The notes under the pieces: model-generated
Databases searched by the model: none
What the model saw: only the letters and a program-made list of their open reading frames with translations
Told to the model about the DNA's origin: nothing
Source: an uncultured Rhodospirillales bacterium
GTDB lineage: Bacteria; Pseudomonadota; Alphaproteobacteria; Acetobacterales; Acetobacteraceae
Assembly (NCBI GenBank): GCA_903924855.1
Contig: CAIYCW010000026.1
Location: 62,001-126,000, forward strand
DNA length: 64,000 nucleotides
Direction of reading: 5' to 3'
Shown here: positions 26,705 to 34,241 of the stretch, piece after piece
Layout of the letters: each line of letters opens with the position of its first letter
Position numbering within the stretch: the first letter of the stretch is position 1
Made by a program: the position numbers and the translations under genes

Positions 26705-26778
26705 TGGAGCGGGTGAAGGGAATCGAACCCTCGTATGCAGCTTGGGAAGCTGCCGTTCTACCATTGAACTACACCCGC
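26705..26778 (-). tRNA. tRNA-Gly (anticodon CCC)
   Basis: The 74-nt cloverleaf includes an encoded CCA. The acceptor stem is GCGGGTG/CACCCGC, the T-arm contains GGTTCGATTCC, and the anticodon stem GCAGC/GCTGC encloses TTCCCAA, giving anticodon CCC for GGG codons. The discriminator base is T. It lies between the cellulose operon and the metZ leader. Confidence 0.95.
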
Positions 26779-26872
26779 GCCCGGCACCGCCGCGGCGGCA
26801 GGCGCATGTTATAGGAAGCCTGCGTTGACGGCGCAATGCGCAACACCTAAGGTCTCGCCTCGCCCCACAGGC

Positions 26873-26929
26873 GACCTCGTGATTTGTCCGGCCGGATTGC
26901 GGCGAGGTGAAAGAAACGCGCTAAAGAGG
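26873..26929 (+). ncRNA. SAM-II riboswitch upstream of metZ
   Basis: The P1 stem ACCTCG (26874-26879) / CGAGGT (26903-26908) encloses the characteristic TGATTTG and GGATTGC. It is followed by GAAAGAAACGCGCTAAAGAGG, whose CGCTAAAG is the conserved pseudoknot strand. This matches the SAM-II pattern known from alphaproteobacterial methionine genes, where SAM binding lowers expression. AGAGGCC (26925-26931) can also pair with GGCCTCT (26983-26989) just before metZ, a possible expression platform. Confidence 0.85.
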
Positions 26930-27008
26930 CCCACGGCGTGATCGTACGGGAATGGTCCCGGCGGCGCCGCACCTCCACGGCAGGCCTCTCTCGCGATAGG
27001 GCCTTCAC

Positions 27009-28229
27009 ATGGCGAACACCACCCTCCCCCCAAATCTCCGCCCGGCCACCCTGCTTGTGCATGGTGGGACCGAACGCACGCCCTATGGCGAAACCGACGA
27101 GGCGCTTTTTCTGACCTCCGGCTTCGTCTACGAAAGCGCCGAGCAGGCGGAAGCCACCTTCAAAGGGGAGGTGGAGCACTACCAGTATTCCCGCTTCGGC
27201 AACCCCACGGTTGCCATGTTCGAAAAGCGCCTCGCCCTGCTGGAAGGGGCTGAGGCATGCCTTGCCACCGCCACCGGCATGGCCGCCGTGCACGGCGCCC
27301 TGCTGTCGCATCTGAAAACCGGCGACCGCGTGGTGGCGTCCCGCGCCCTGTTCGGCTCCTGCCACTGGATCGTCTCCACCCTGCTGCCGCGCTACGGCAT
27401 CGAGACCGAGTTCGTCGACGGCCATGACCTCGATGCCTGGAAGCAGGCCTTCGCCCGGCCCGCCACGTTGGTGCTGTTGGAAAGCCCGTCCAACCCGATG
27501 CTCGATCTGGTGGACATCCAAGCCGTGTCGGCGCTCGCCCATGAAGCCGGCGCAATTGTGGTGGTCGACAACGTCTTCGCCACCCCCCTGCTGCAAAAGC
27601 CGCTGCAGCTCGGCGCGGATGTGGTGGTGTATTCCTGCACCAAACATATCGACGGGCAGGGCCGCGTGCTCGGCGGCGCCGTGCTGGGCTCGCAGAAATG
27701 GGTGACGGAGGTGCTGCAGCCCTTCCTGCGCAACACCGGCCCGGCGCTGTCGCCCTTCAATGCCTGGCTGCTGCTCAAAGGCCTGGAAACCCTGTCCCTT
27801 CGCGTGGATGCCGCAACACGAAGTGCGGCCGCTGTGGCCGATTTCCTGGCCTCCCGCCCGGAAGTCGCCGCGGTGCGCTACCCGTTCCGCGCCGACCATC
27901 CGCAGCACGAGCTGGCCAAACGCCAGATGAGCGCCGGCGGCACGCTGGTCGCCTTCGAGATGGCGGGCGGCAAGGAGGCGGCCTTTGCCATGATGAACGC
28001 GGCACGGCTGGTCGCGGTGTCGAACAATCTGGGCGATTCCAAATCCCTCGCCACCCACCCGGCCACCACAACCCATATGCGCATCGGTGCTGAGGAACGT
28101 GCGCGGCTGGGCATCAGTGATGGCGCCATCCGCCTGTCGGTGGGGCTGGAGGATGCGGCCGATCTGATCGCCGATCTGGAACAGGCCCTCGGCAATCTGC
28201 CGCAAGCCCGGCGCAGCGCCGCCGAATAG
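27009..28229 (+). CDS. metZ: O-succinylhomoserine sulfhydrylase
   Basis: MetZ converts O-succinylhomoserine and sulfide to homocysteine, a step in methionine synthesis. The 406-residue protein belongs to the Cys/Met PLP family: YQYSRFGNPTVAMFEKRLA near 60, LESPSNPMLDLVDI, VVVDNVFATPLLQKPL, and the PLP lysine Lys212 in VYSCTKHIDGQGRVLGG. The C-terminal AATTHMR-type motif appears as PATTTHMRIG. The motif set fits sulfhydrylase rather than cystathionine synthase. The SAM-II riboswitch 80 nt upstream supports methionine biosynthesis. ATG 27009 has AGGG nearby. Confidence 0.9.
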   Translation: MANTTLPPNLRPATLLVHGGTERTPYGETDEALFLTSGFVYESAEQAEATFKGEVEHYQYSRFGNPTVAMFEKRLALLEGAEACLATATGMAAVHGALLSHLKTGDRVVASRALFGSCHWIVSTLLPRYGIETEFVDGHDLDAWKQAFARPATLVLLESPSNPMLDLVDIQAVSALAHEAGAIVVVDNVFATPLLQKPLQLGADVVVYSCTKHIDGQGRVLGGAVLGSQKWVTEVLQPFLRNTGPALSPFNAWLLLKGLETLSLRVDAATRSAAAVADFLASRPEVAAVRYPFRADHPQHELAKRQMSAGGTLVAFEMAGGKEAAFAMMNAARLVAVSNNLGDSKSLATHPATTTHMRIGAEERARLGISDGAIRLSVGLEDAADLIADLEQALGNLPQARRSAAE

Positions 28230-28248
28230 CACGTCATTGCTTGACATT

Positions 28249-28280
28249 CCCCCGCCCTGGCCGGGCAATAAGGGCGGGGG
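28249..28280 (+). promoter_or_regulatory. GC-rich hairpin covering the apaG ribosome-binding site
   Basis: CCCCCGCCC (28249-28257) and GGGCGGGGG (28272-28280) form perfect 9-bp arms. The right arm contains the only Shine-Dalgarno-like sequence for apaG (ATG 28287), so folding would hide it. A TTGACA at 28241-28246 could be a -35 box, but no good -10 follows. Confidence 0.5.
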
Positions 28281-28286
28281 ACACCG

Positions 28287-28691
28287 ATGCAGGCAGACTA
28301 TTCGCAGACCACCAACGACATCCGCGTCACCGTGCGCAGCTTCTACCTGGCGGACCAGTCACGGCCGGAAAGCGGCGAATTCATCTGGGCGTATCACATC
28401 CGCCTCGAAAATCTGGGGCAGCGTTCCGTGCAGCTGCTGCGGCGCACCTGGCACATCGTGGACGCCAAAGGCCGCGCGCAGATGGTCAACGGCGAGGGCG
28501 TGATCGGCCAACAGCCGGTGCTGGAGCCGGGCGGAAGCTTCGAATACACCTCCGGCACACCGCTCTCGACGCCATCGGGTTTCATGTCCGGGCTGTATCA
28601 CATGGTTGTGACGTCAACAGGTGACGGGTTTGATGTGATCATTCCGACGTTCAGTCTGGACAGCCCGCATCATATCGGAGCGCTACACTGA
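28287..28691 (+). CDS. apaG: ApaG domain protein
   Basis: ApaG proteins are small fibronectin-III-like beta sandwiches. Their biochemical role is unsettled; older annotation links them to cobalt and magnesium resistance. The 134-residue sequence has all family marks: [59 protein letters not shown] and GFMSGLYHM. Length matches the family. It follows metZ by 57 nt and precedes folE by about 100 nt on the same strand. Confidence 0.93.
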   Translation: MQADYSQTTNDIRVTVRSFYLADQSRPESGEFIWAYHIRLENLGQRSVQLLRRTWHIVDAKGRAQMVNGEGVIGQQPVLEPGGSFEYTSGTPLSTPSGFMSGLYHMVVTSTGDGFDVIIPTFSLDSPHHIGALH

Positions 28692-28794
28692 CACGGCCGG
28701 GTTCTTGCCGGTCCCGGCAAGGCGCCCACATAGATCGAACTGGACCGGGCAATGTCGCACCGGGACACATGCTCAATCGATCAGGAAGACCAAG

Positions 28795-29406
28795 GTGACA
28801 TTCGTCAAGCCACTGCAGCATATCACCGAAGCAACCTCTCCGTCCCGGGAAGAGGCGGAGGCCGCGGTGCGCGTGCTGCTGCGTTGGGCCGGGGACAACC
28901 CCAACCGCGAGGGTCTGCTCGACACGCCCAGCCGCGTGGTGCGCTCCTATGAGGAGTTCTTCGCCGGCTACCGGATTGATCCTGTGGCACTCCTGGAACG
29001 CACCTTCGAGGAGGTCGAGGGCTACGACGAGATCGTGCTGCTGCGCGACATCCGGCTGGAGAGCTATTGCGAGCACCACATGGTGCCGATCATCGGCAAG
29101 GTGCATGTGGCCTATCTGCCGCATCACCGCGTGGTGGGCATCAGCAAGCTGGCCCGCGTGGTCGAAGCCTATGGCAAGCGCCTGCAGATCCAGGAAAAGC
29201 TCACCGCCCAGATCGCCAACACCATCAACGAAGTGCTGGAGCCGCGCGGCGTTGCCGTGGTGATCGAGGCCGAGCATCAATGCATGAGCACACGCGGCGT
29301 GCACAAATCCGGCGTGTCGATGGTCACCAGCCGCATGCTGGGCGCCTTCCGCGAGGATGAGGCGACACGGCGGGAGTTGCTCGCCATGATCACCCGCCCG
29401 CAATAG
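28795..29406 (+). CDS. folE: GTP cyclohydrolase I
   Basis: FolE makes dihydroneopterin triphosphate from GTP, the first step of folate synthesis. The 203-residue protein has the zinc ligands Cys92 and His95 in [12 protein letters not shown] and Cys163 in [11 protein letters not shown]. The [20 protein letters not shown] helix is also present. GTG 28795 is chosen because AGGAAG lies 7 nt upstream; the frame stays open to 28705 without family similarity. A GC-rich hairpin follows the stop codon. The later folate step FolB is encoded at 59.5 kb. Confidence 0.94.
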   Translation: MTFVKPLQHITEATSPSREEAEAAVRVLLRWAGDNPNREGLLDTPSRVVRSYEEFFAGYRIDPVALLERTFEEVEGYDEIVLLRDIRLESYCEHHMVPIIGKVHVAYLPHHRVVGISKLARVVEAYGKRLQIQEKLTAQIANTINEVLEPRGVAVVIEAEHQCMSTRGVHKSGVSMVTSRMLGAFREDEATRRELLAMITRPQ

Positions 29407-29411
29407 GACAG

Positions 29412-29433
29412 TGAGGCGGGCTCGCCCGCCTCA
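29412..29433 (+). terminator. Hairpin after folE
   Basis: TGAGGCGGGC / GCCCGCCTCA forms a perfect 10-bp stem with a TC loop, 6 nt after the folE stop. No T-run follows directly. A second small stem AGCC-GTTCG-GGCT at 29489-29501 is followed by TTTT and may complete termination. Confidence 0.55.
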
Positions 29434-29589
29434 TCCAGTGCCCACGCGGGCAGAATGCCCGCCCCGCCATCCGCAAATGCGGCCCCGCAGCCGTTCGGGC
29501 TTTTTGCCAGCGGCGCGATCCAGCCTTCCTGACACCCGCACCAATGCGCGCAAAGCTGATATGCGCCTCTTTACAGCCCTGTGAAAACG

Positions 29590-29609
29590 GATTAACCGGT
29601 TAGTTAATC
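29590..29609. promoter_or_regulatory. 20-bp operator-like palindrome before the ABC-aroQ-aroE operon
   Basis: Perfect 7-bp arms GATTAAC / GTTAATC are separated by 6 nt and overlap a second palindrome TAACCGGTTA. It lies 32 nt before the first ATG, where a repressor would block transcription. Such sites are common for GntR- or IclR-type regulators; no regulator gene is adjacent. Confidence 0.5.
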
Positions 29610-29640
29610 GACGGCAGACAGGTCGAACGCGGGAGGATAA

Positions 29641-30309
29641 ATGGGCTACGAGCTCGATTTTTCGGTGGTCTGGGAACATCTCCCGGAACTGCTCTGGGGC
29701 TGCCTTGGCACGCTGGGCCTGGCGCTGTCCGGCATGACACTGGCCATGATCATCGGCGTGCTGGGCGTCTTCGCGCGCGGCTCCAACATGGCCTGGCTGC
29801 GGCGGCTGGTGATCGCGTTCATCGAGGTCATCCGCAACACGCCCTTCCTGGTGCAGATCTTCTTCCTCTATTTCGCGCTGCCCTCGATGGGGCTGAAGCT
29901 CAACCCCACCGTCACCGCCATCATCGCACTTGGCCTCAACGGCGGCGCCTATGCCATCGAGATCATCCGCGGCGGCGTGCAATCCATCCACAAGGGCCAG
30001 GTCGAGGCCGGCCTCGCACTCGGGCTGCACAAAACGCAGGTGTTTCGCCTGATCGTGCTCAAACCCGCCATCCGCGCGATCTACCCCTCGCTCACCGGCC
30101 AGTTCATCATGCTGACCCTGACATCGAGCATCTGCACCTCGGTTGCCGCCTACGAGCTGACCTCGGTGGCGCAGCGCATCGAGAGCGACACGTTTCGCAG
30201 CTTCGAGGTCTACTTCACCGTGACCCTGATGTACCTGGCGATCTCCTGGATGCTGATGACCGCGTTCGCCGCGATCTCGCGCCAGTATTTCAGCTACCCC
30301 ACACGCTGA
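29641..30309 (+). CDS. Polar-amino-acid-type ABC transporter permease 1
   Basis: This 222-residue inner-membrane subunit has about five helices. It carries the permease signature that docks to the ATPase (GGAYAIEIIRGGVQSIHKGQVEAGLALGL) and the N-terminal IEVIRNTPFLVQIFFLYFALP typical of the HisMQ/GlnP group. It opens a six-gene operon; the second permease starts 10 nt after its stop. GGAGG precedes the ATG. The substrate is uncertain: aroQ and aroE in the same operon suggest a quinate- or shikimate-type compound rather than an amino acid. Confidence 0.88.
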   Translation: MGYELDFSVVWEHLPELLWGCLGTLGLALSGMTLAMIIGVLGVFARGSNMAWLRRLVIAFIEVIRNTPFLVQIFFLYFALPSMGLKLNPTVTAIIALGLNGGAYAIEIIRGGVQSIHKGQVEAGLALGLHKTQVFRLIVLKPAIRAIYPSLTGQFIMLTLTSSICTSVAAYELTSVAQRIESDTFRSFEVYFTVTLMYLAISWMLMTAFAAISRQYFSYPTR

Positions 30310-30319
30310 GGAGACGGAC

Positions 30320-30970
30320 ATGACCAGTGTCTTCGGCCCAAAGGAACTCGTCTTCCTGCTCTCCGGTCTGAAATGGACCATCCTGCTCTCCGCCATCGCC
30401 TTCACCGGCGGCGGCATCGCAGGCCTGCTGGTGGCGGTCGGCCGCACGGCGGAGCGCGCGTGGCTGCGCCGGGCGATGATCCTCTATATCGGGGTGTTCC
30501 AGGGCACCCCGCTGCTGATGCAGCTCTTCGTGGTGTATTACGGCCTCGGCCTGCTCGGCATTCAGGTGCCGGCCTGGGCCGCGGTGACCATCGCCTTCAC
30601 CCTCAACGCCTCCGCCTTTCTGGGCGATATCTGGCGCGGCGCCATCCAGGCCCTGCCGCGCGGGCAGACCGAGGCCGCGATCGCACTTGGCCTGCCGCTG
30701 AGCTCGCGCCTGCGCGACATCATCCTGCCGCAGGCCCTGCGCATCGCCCAACCCGCCACGGTCGGCTACGCGGTGCAGCTGATCAAGGGCACCTCGCTTG
30801 CCGCCATCGTGGGCTTCATCGAGCTGGCGCGCGCCGGCCAGATCGTCTCCAGCCAGACCTTTGCCCCGATCCTCGTCTTCGCCGTGGTCGGCGCCATCTA
30901 CTTCGCCCTGTGCTGGCCGCTGTCCCTCTACAGCGCACGGCTTGAGGCCAAGTTCGCCGCCGCACGGTGA
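30320..30970 (+). CDS. Polar-amino-acid-type ABC transporter permease 2
   Basis: The second HisMQ-type permease has 216 residues and five helices. GVFQGTPLLMQLFVVYYGL and the ATPase-docking loop SAFLGDIWRGAIQALPRGQTEAAIALGLP are visible. It forms the heterodimeric channel with the upstream permease. GGAGACGG lies just before ATG 30320. It lies 42 nt before the binding-protein gene. Confidence 0.88.
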   Translation: MTSVFGPKELVFLLSGLKWTILLSAIAFTGGGIAGLLVAVGRTAERAWLRRAMILYIGVFQGTPLLMQLFVVYYGLGLLGIQVPAWAAVTIAFTLNASAFLGDIWRGAIQALPRGQTEAAIALGLPLSSRLRDIILPQALRIAQPATVGYAVQLIKGTSLAAIVGFIELARAGQIVSSQTFAPILVFAVVGAIYFALCWPLSLYSARLEAKFAAAR

Positions 30971-31012
30971 AAATCCCCCACACCCATCAACCAACAAGCA
31001 AGGAAGCCGTCC

Positions 31013-31849
31013 ATGACACGTGAATTCACCCTGTCCCGCCGCACGCTGCTGGCCGCAGCAAGCCTGAGCCTCACCGCCGGCCTGCTGCCGCTTGCCGCGA
31101 ACGCGCAGAGCATCTCCACCATCAAAAGCCGCGGCAAGGTGCTGATCGGCATTCAGGGCGACAACCCGCCCTGGGGTTTCGTCAACACCAACGGCGCGTC
31201 GGACGGGTTTGACGCCGTCATCGGCACCGCCTTCGCCAAATATCTCGGCGTCGGCGTCGAGTTCATGCCGCTCGCCGTGGTCAACCGCATCCCGGCCCTG
31301 ACCACCGGGCGCGTGGACATCCTGTTCGCCACCATGGCGATGCTGCCGGAACGCGCCAAGGTCGTGCAGTTCTCCAAGCCCTACGTGGCCAACATCATCC
31401 AGCTCGTCGGCGCCAAGGCCACCAGCATCAAGACCAACGAGGACATGAAGAAGGTCACCATCGGCGTGCCGCGTGCCAGCGTGCAGGACACCCAGGTGAC
31501 CAAGAACGCGCCGGAGGGCACCACCATCCGCCGCTTCGATGACGACGCCGCCACCATCCAGGCGCTGATCTCCGGCCAGGTCGATGCCGTGGGGGCCAAC
31601 ATGTTCTACATGGACCGCATCAACCAGGCGAAGCCGGGCGTGTTCGAGACCAAGCTCGAATTCACCCGCCTGTTCAACGGCGCCTGCACCCGCCTTGGCG
31701 ACAAGGAGCTGAACGCGGCCGCCAACAGCTTCATCGACCAGATCAAGACCAACGGCGTGCTGCAGGCGGCCTACACGACCTGGATGAAGCAGGATGCGCC
31801 CTCCGCCTTCCCGGACTCCGTCGAAGGCGTGCCCTTCGTCGCTTCGTGA
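31013..31849 (+). CDS. Periplasmic solute-binding protein of the ABC transporter
   Basis: This 278-residue family-3 binding protein begins with a Tat-like signal (LSRRTLLAAASLSLTAG, cleavage after ANAQ). Mature-part motifs are KSRGKVLIGIQGDNPPWGFVN, GFDAVIGTAFAKYLG, IPALTTGRVDILFATMAMLPERAKVVQFSKPY and the hinge KKVTIGVPRASVQD. The usual arginine that grips amino-acid carboxylates is not clearly placed (ATMAMLPERAK, against T.T..R in amino-acid binders). The ligand may therefore be a different carboxylate. A strong hairpin separates it from the ATPase gene. Confidence 0.85.
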   Translation: MTREFTLSRRTLLAAASLSLTAGLLPLAANAQSISTIKSRGKVLIGIQGDNPPWGFVNTNGASDGFDAVIGTAFAKYLGVGVEFMPLAVVNRIPALTTGRVDILFATMAMLPERAKVVQFSKPYVANIIQLVGAKATSIKTNEDMKKVTIGVPRASVQDTQVTKNAPEGTTIRRFDDDAATIQALISGQVDAVGANMFYMDRINQAKPGVFETKLEFTRLFNGACTRLGDKELNAAANSFIDQIKTNGVLQAAYTTWMKQDAPSAFPDSVEGVPFVAS

Positions 31850-31888
31850 TCGGCTGACCTGACGCCTGAACGCGGCATTGCCCCGTGC

Positions 31889-31926
31889 CCCCAATCCCAG
31901 GCTTCACCGCAAGCCTGGGATTGGGG
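31889..31926 (+). terminator. Strong intra-operon hairpin after the binding-protein gene
   Basis: CCCCAATCCCAGGCTT and its exact reverse complement form a 16-bp stem with a 6-nt loop, 39 nt after the stop codon. There is no T-run, so it is more likely an mRNA-stabilising or attenuating element. Such hairpins behind binding-protein genes often give an excess of the binding protein over its transporter. Confidence 0.7.
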
Positions 31927-31976
31927 AGGCCGGCCAGACCCAGCCGCGCGCCCACGCATCCTCTCTGGAAGTCGCC

Positions 31977-32750
31977 ATGACCCCGCCCTCCTCGCACCCA
32001 GCACACACCGAGCAGCCACTGATCCTGATGGAGGCGGTGGAGAAATGGTACGGCTCGTTCCAGGCCCTGAAATCGGTCAACCTGTCCGTCTCCAAGGGCG
32101 AGAAGATCGTGCTCTGCGGGCCGTCCGGCTCCGGCAAATCGACGCTGATCCGCTGCATCAACCATCTTGAGGTCTATCAGAAGGGCCGCATCGTGGTGGA
32201 CGGCATCTCGGTTGCCGACAATCCCAAGGCGATCGACATCGTCCGCCAGGAGGTCGGCATGGTGTTCCAGGGCTTCAACCTCTTCCCGCATATGACGGTG
32301 CTGCAGAACTGCATGCTGGCGCCGATCCGGGTGCGCGGCACCGGCAAGGCCGAGGCGGAGGCCACCGCCCGCCAATATCTGGACCGCGTGCATATCGGCA
32401 ACCAGGCCGACAAATTCCCAGCCCAGCTCTCCGGCGGCCAGCAGCAGCGCGTGGCGATCGCCCGCGCGCTGTGCATGCAGCCCAAGGTGATGCTGTTCGA
32501 CGAGCCGACCTCCGCCCTCGATCCCGAGATGGTCAAGGAGGTGCTCGACACCATGATCGGCCTGGCCCAGGACGGCATGACGATGATCTGCGTCACCCAT
32601 GAGATGGGCTTTGCCCGTCAGGTGGCCGATCGGGTCATTTTCATGGCGGAAGGCGAGATCCTGGAGGAGGCCGCGCCCGACACCTTCTTCCGTTCGCCCT
32701 CGCATCCGCGCGCCAAGCAATTTCTCGGCGAAATTCTCGCCCATCACTGA
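31977..32750 (+). CDS. ABC transporter ATP-binding protein (polar amino acid type)
   Basis: The 257-residue ATPase energises the transporter. Walker A is GPSGSGKST, the Q-loop [16 protein letters not shown], the signature [15 protein letters not shown], Walker [15 protein letters not shown] and the H-loop [16 protein letters not shown]. This is the GlnQ/HisP type. ATG 31977 gives the usual start; upstream in-frame codons overlap the hairpin. It is followed by aroQ after 15 nt. Confidence 0.92.
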   Translation: MTPPSSHPAHTEQPLILMEAVEKWYGSFQALKSVNLSVSKGEKIVLCGPSGSGKSTLIRCINHLEVYQKGRIVVDGISVADNPKAIDIVRQEVGMVFQGFNLFPHMTVLQNCMLAPIRVRGTGKAEAEATARQYLDRVHIGNQADKFPAQLSGGQQQRVAIARALCMQPKVMLFDEPTSALDPEMVKEVLDTMIGLAQDGMTMICVTHEMGFARQVADRVIFMAEGEILEEAAPDTFFRSPSHPRAKQFLGEILAHH

Positions 32751-32765
32751 TTTGGAGCAACTGAC

Positions 32766-33215
32766 ATGAGCCGCCTCGTCTTCGTCCTCAACGGCCCCAA
32801 TCTCAACCTGCTCGGCAAGCGCCAGCCGCATATCTACGGCCATGAAACGCTCGCCGATGTGGCGGCAAAATGCCGTGCGCTTGGCGCCGAGCTGGGCCTG
32901 GAGATCCGGTTTCACCAATCGAACCGTGAATACGAGATCATCGACTGGATCCATGAGGCGCGCGAGATCGCAGGCGGCATCGTCATCAACCCGGCCGCCT
33001 TCACCCACACCTCGGTTGCCATTCTGGACGCGCTGAACACCTTCGATCATCCGGTGATCGAGGTGCATATCTCCAACGTCCACAAGCGCGAGGAATTCCG
33101 CCACCACTCCTTCGTCTCCGGCCGGGCGGACGGCGTGATCGCGGGCTTCGGCACCCAGGGCTACCTGCTCGGCCTGCGCCGGGTGGCAAGCCTGCTCGAC
33201 GAGAAGAAGGCATAG
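32766..33215 (+). CDS. aroQ: Type II 3-dehydroquinate dehydratase
   Basis: AroQ interconverts 3-dehydroquinate and 3-dehydroshikimate and serves in both shikimate synthesis and quinate breakdown. The 149-residue protein has [17 protein letters not shown] with the catalytic tyrosine, [30 protein letters not shown] and [17 protein letters not shown] with the catalytic histidine. Length is normal for the family. Placement behind an uptake system and before aroE by 4 nt points to a catabolic role; this is inference. Confidence 0.94.
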   Translation: MSRLVFVLNGPNLNLLGKRQPHIYGHETLADVAAKCRALGAELGLEIRFHQSNREYEIIDWIHEAREIAGGIVINPAAFTHTSVAILDALNTFDHPVIEVHISNVHKREEFRHHSFVSGRADGVIAGFGTQGYLLGLRRVASLLDEKKA

Positions 33216-33219
33216 CGCC

Positions 33220-34074
33220 GTGACCCACTCCGTCACACTGATCGGCCTGATCGGCGCCGACATCCAGGGCTCGGCCGGTCCCGAACTGCACATGACCGAG
33301 GGCCAGGCGCAGGGGCTGCGCTATGTCTATCGGTTGATCGACCTGACCAAACTGGGCCTCACCGCAGACGCCCTGCCCGAGCTGCTGCTGGCAGCCGAGC
33401 GCACCGGCTTTACCGGGCTTGGCATCACCCATCCCTGCAAACAGGCCGTCATCCCCTATCTCGATGAGCTGTCCGAAGACGCGAAGGCGCTCGGCGCGGT
33501 CAACACCGTGCTGCTGCGGGACGGCAGGCGGATCGGCCACAACACCGACTGGTCCGGCTATGCCGAAGGCTTCCGCCGCAACATGGGCGACGTGGCCCGC
33601 ACCCGCGTGGTGCAGCTGGGTGCCGGTGGCGCCGGCGCCGCCGTGGCCCATGCCGGCCTCACTTTGGGCTTTGGCGAGCTGTCTTTGTTCGACACCGACC
33701 CGCGCCGCGCCGAAGACGTGGCGAACCGGCTCAACCAGCATTTCGGCCCCGGCCGCGCCGTGGTCGGCACCGATCTCGCAGCCGCCGTCGCCGCCGCCGA
33801 CGGCCTGGTGAACTGCACGCCGATCGGCATGGACGCCCATCCCGGCGTGCCGCTGCCCGTGGAACTGCTGCGCGCCGATCTGTGGGTGTCCGACGTGATC
33901 TACTTCCCGCGCGAAACCGAGCTGCTGCGCCACGCCCGCGAGCTCGGCGCCCGCACCGATAACGGGGTGGGGATGAACATCTACCAGGCGGTGGCACAGT
34001 TCCGGCTGTTCAGCGGGGTGGAGCCGGATGCGGACCGGATGGCCGCCAGCTTTGCTCGGATCCGGCCGCTTTAG
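33220..34074 (+). CDS. aroE: Shikimate/quinate dehydrogenase family protein
   Basis: The 284-residue product has the substrate-domain motif GLGITHPCKQAVIPYLDELS with the catalytic lysine. GAVNTVLLRDGRRIGHNTDWSGY and the nucleotide loop LGAGGAGAAVAHA follow, and then VNCTPIGMDAHPG. PCKQ replaces the PYK of housekeeping AroE and resembles quinate/shikimate dehydrogenases. It starts with GTG 33220, 4 nt after aroQ, and ends the operon. A catabolic role on quinate or shikimate is likely but not proven; housekeeping AroE is the alternative. Confidence 0.88.
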   Translation: MTHSVTLIGLIGADIQGSAGPELHMTEGQAQGLRYVYRLIDLTKLGLTADALPELLLAAERTGFTGLGITHPCKQAVIPYLDELSEDAKALGAVNTVLLRDGRRIGHNTDWSGYAEGFRRNMGDVARTRVVQLGAGGAGAAVAHAGLTLGFGELSLFDTDPRRAEDVANRLNQHFGPGRAVVGTDLAAAVAAADGLVNCTPIGMDAHPGVPLPVELLRADLWVSDVIYFPRETELLRHARELGARTDNGVGMNIYQAVAQFRLFSGVEPDADRMAASFARIRPL

Positions 34075-34093
34075 GCTGCACCGGTGAAGGTTT

Positions 34094-34114
34094 AAGGAAG
34101 GAAGATCTTCTTTT
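34094..34114 (+). terminator. Terminator-like stem after aroE
   Basis: AAGGAAG and CTTCTTT can pair (one G-U) around a 6-nt loop and end in a T-rich tract, about 20 nt after the aroE stop. Further A/T-rich complementary runs (AAAAAAACTTTTTT) follow to 34146. Confidence 0.4.
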
Positions 34115-34213
34115 TGTGAACAAAAATAAGCAAAAAAACTTTTTTCTTTGAGCTGCGGCACGGTGCGTGCCGGTCCATTCAAGTGGCAGACTGCGTTGAG
34201 GGGAAAAGAGGGC

Positions 34214-34234
34214 GCTTCTTTTTCGAAAAGAAGC
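34214..34234 (-). terminator. Terminator hairpin after the aminotransferase gene
   Basis: GCTTCTTTT-TCG-AAAAGAAGC is a perfect 9-bp stem, 7 nt beyond the aminotransferase stop codon on the minus strand. It is followed there by CTCTTTT. It fits a transcription terminator for the converging minus-strand gene. Confidence 0.6.
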
Positions 34235-34241
34235 TCTTTCT

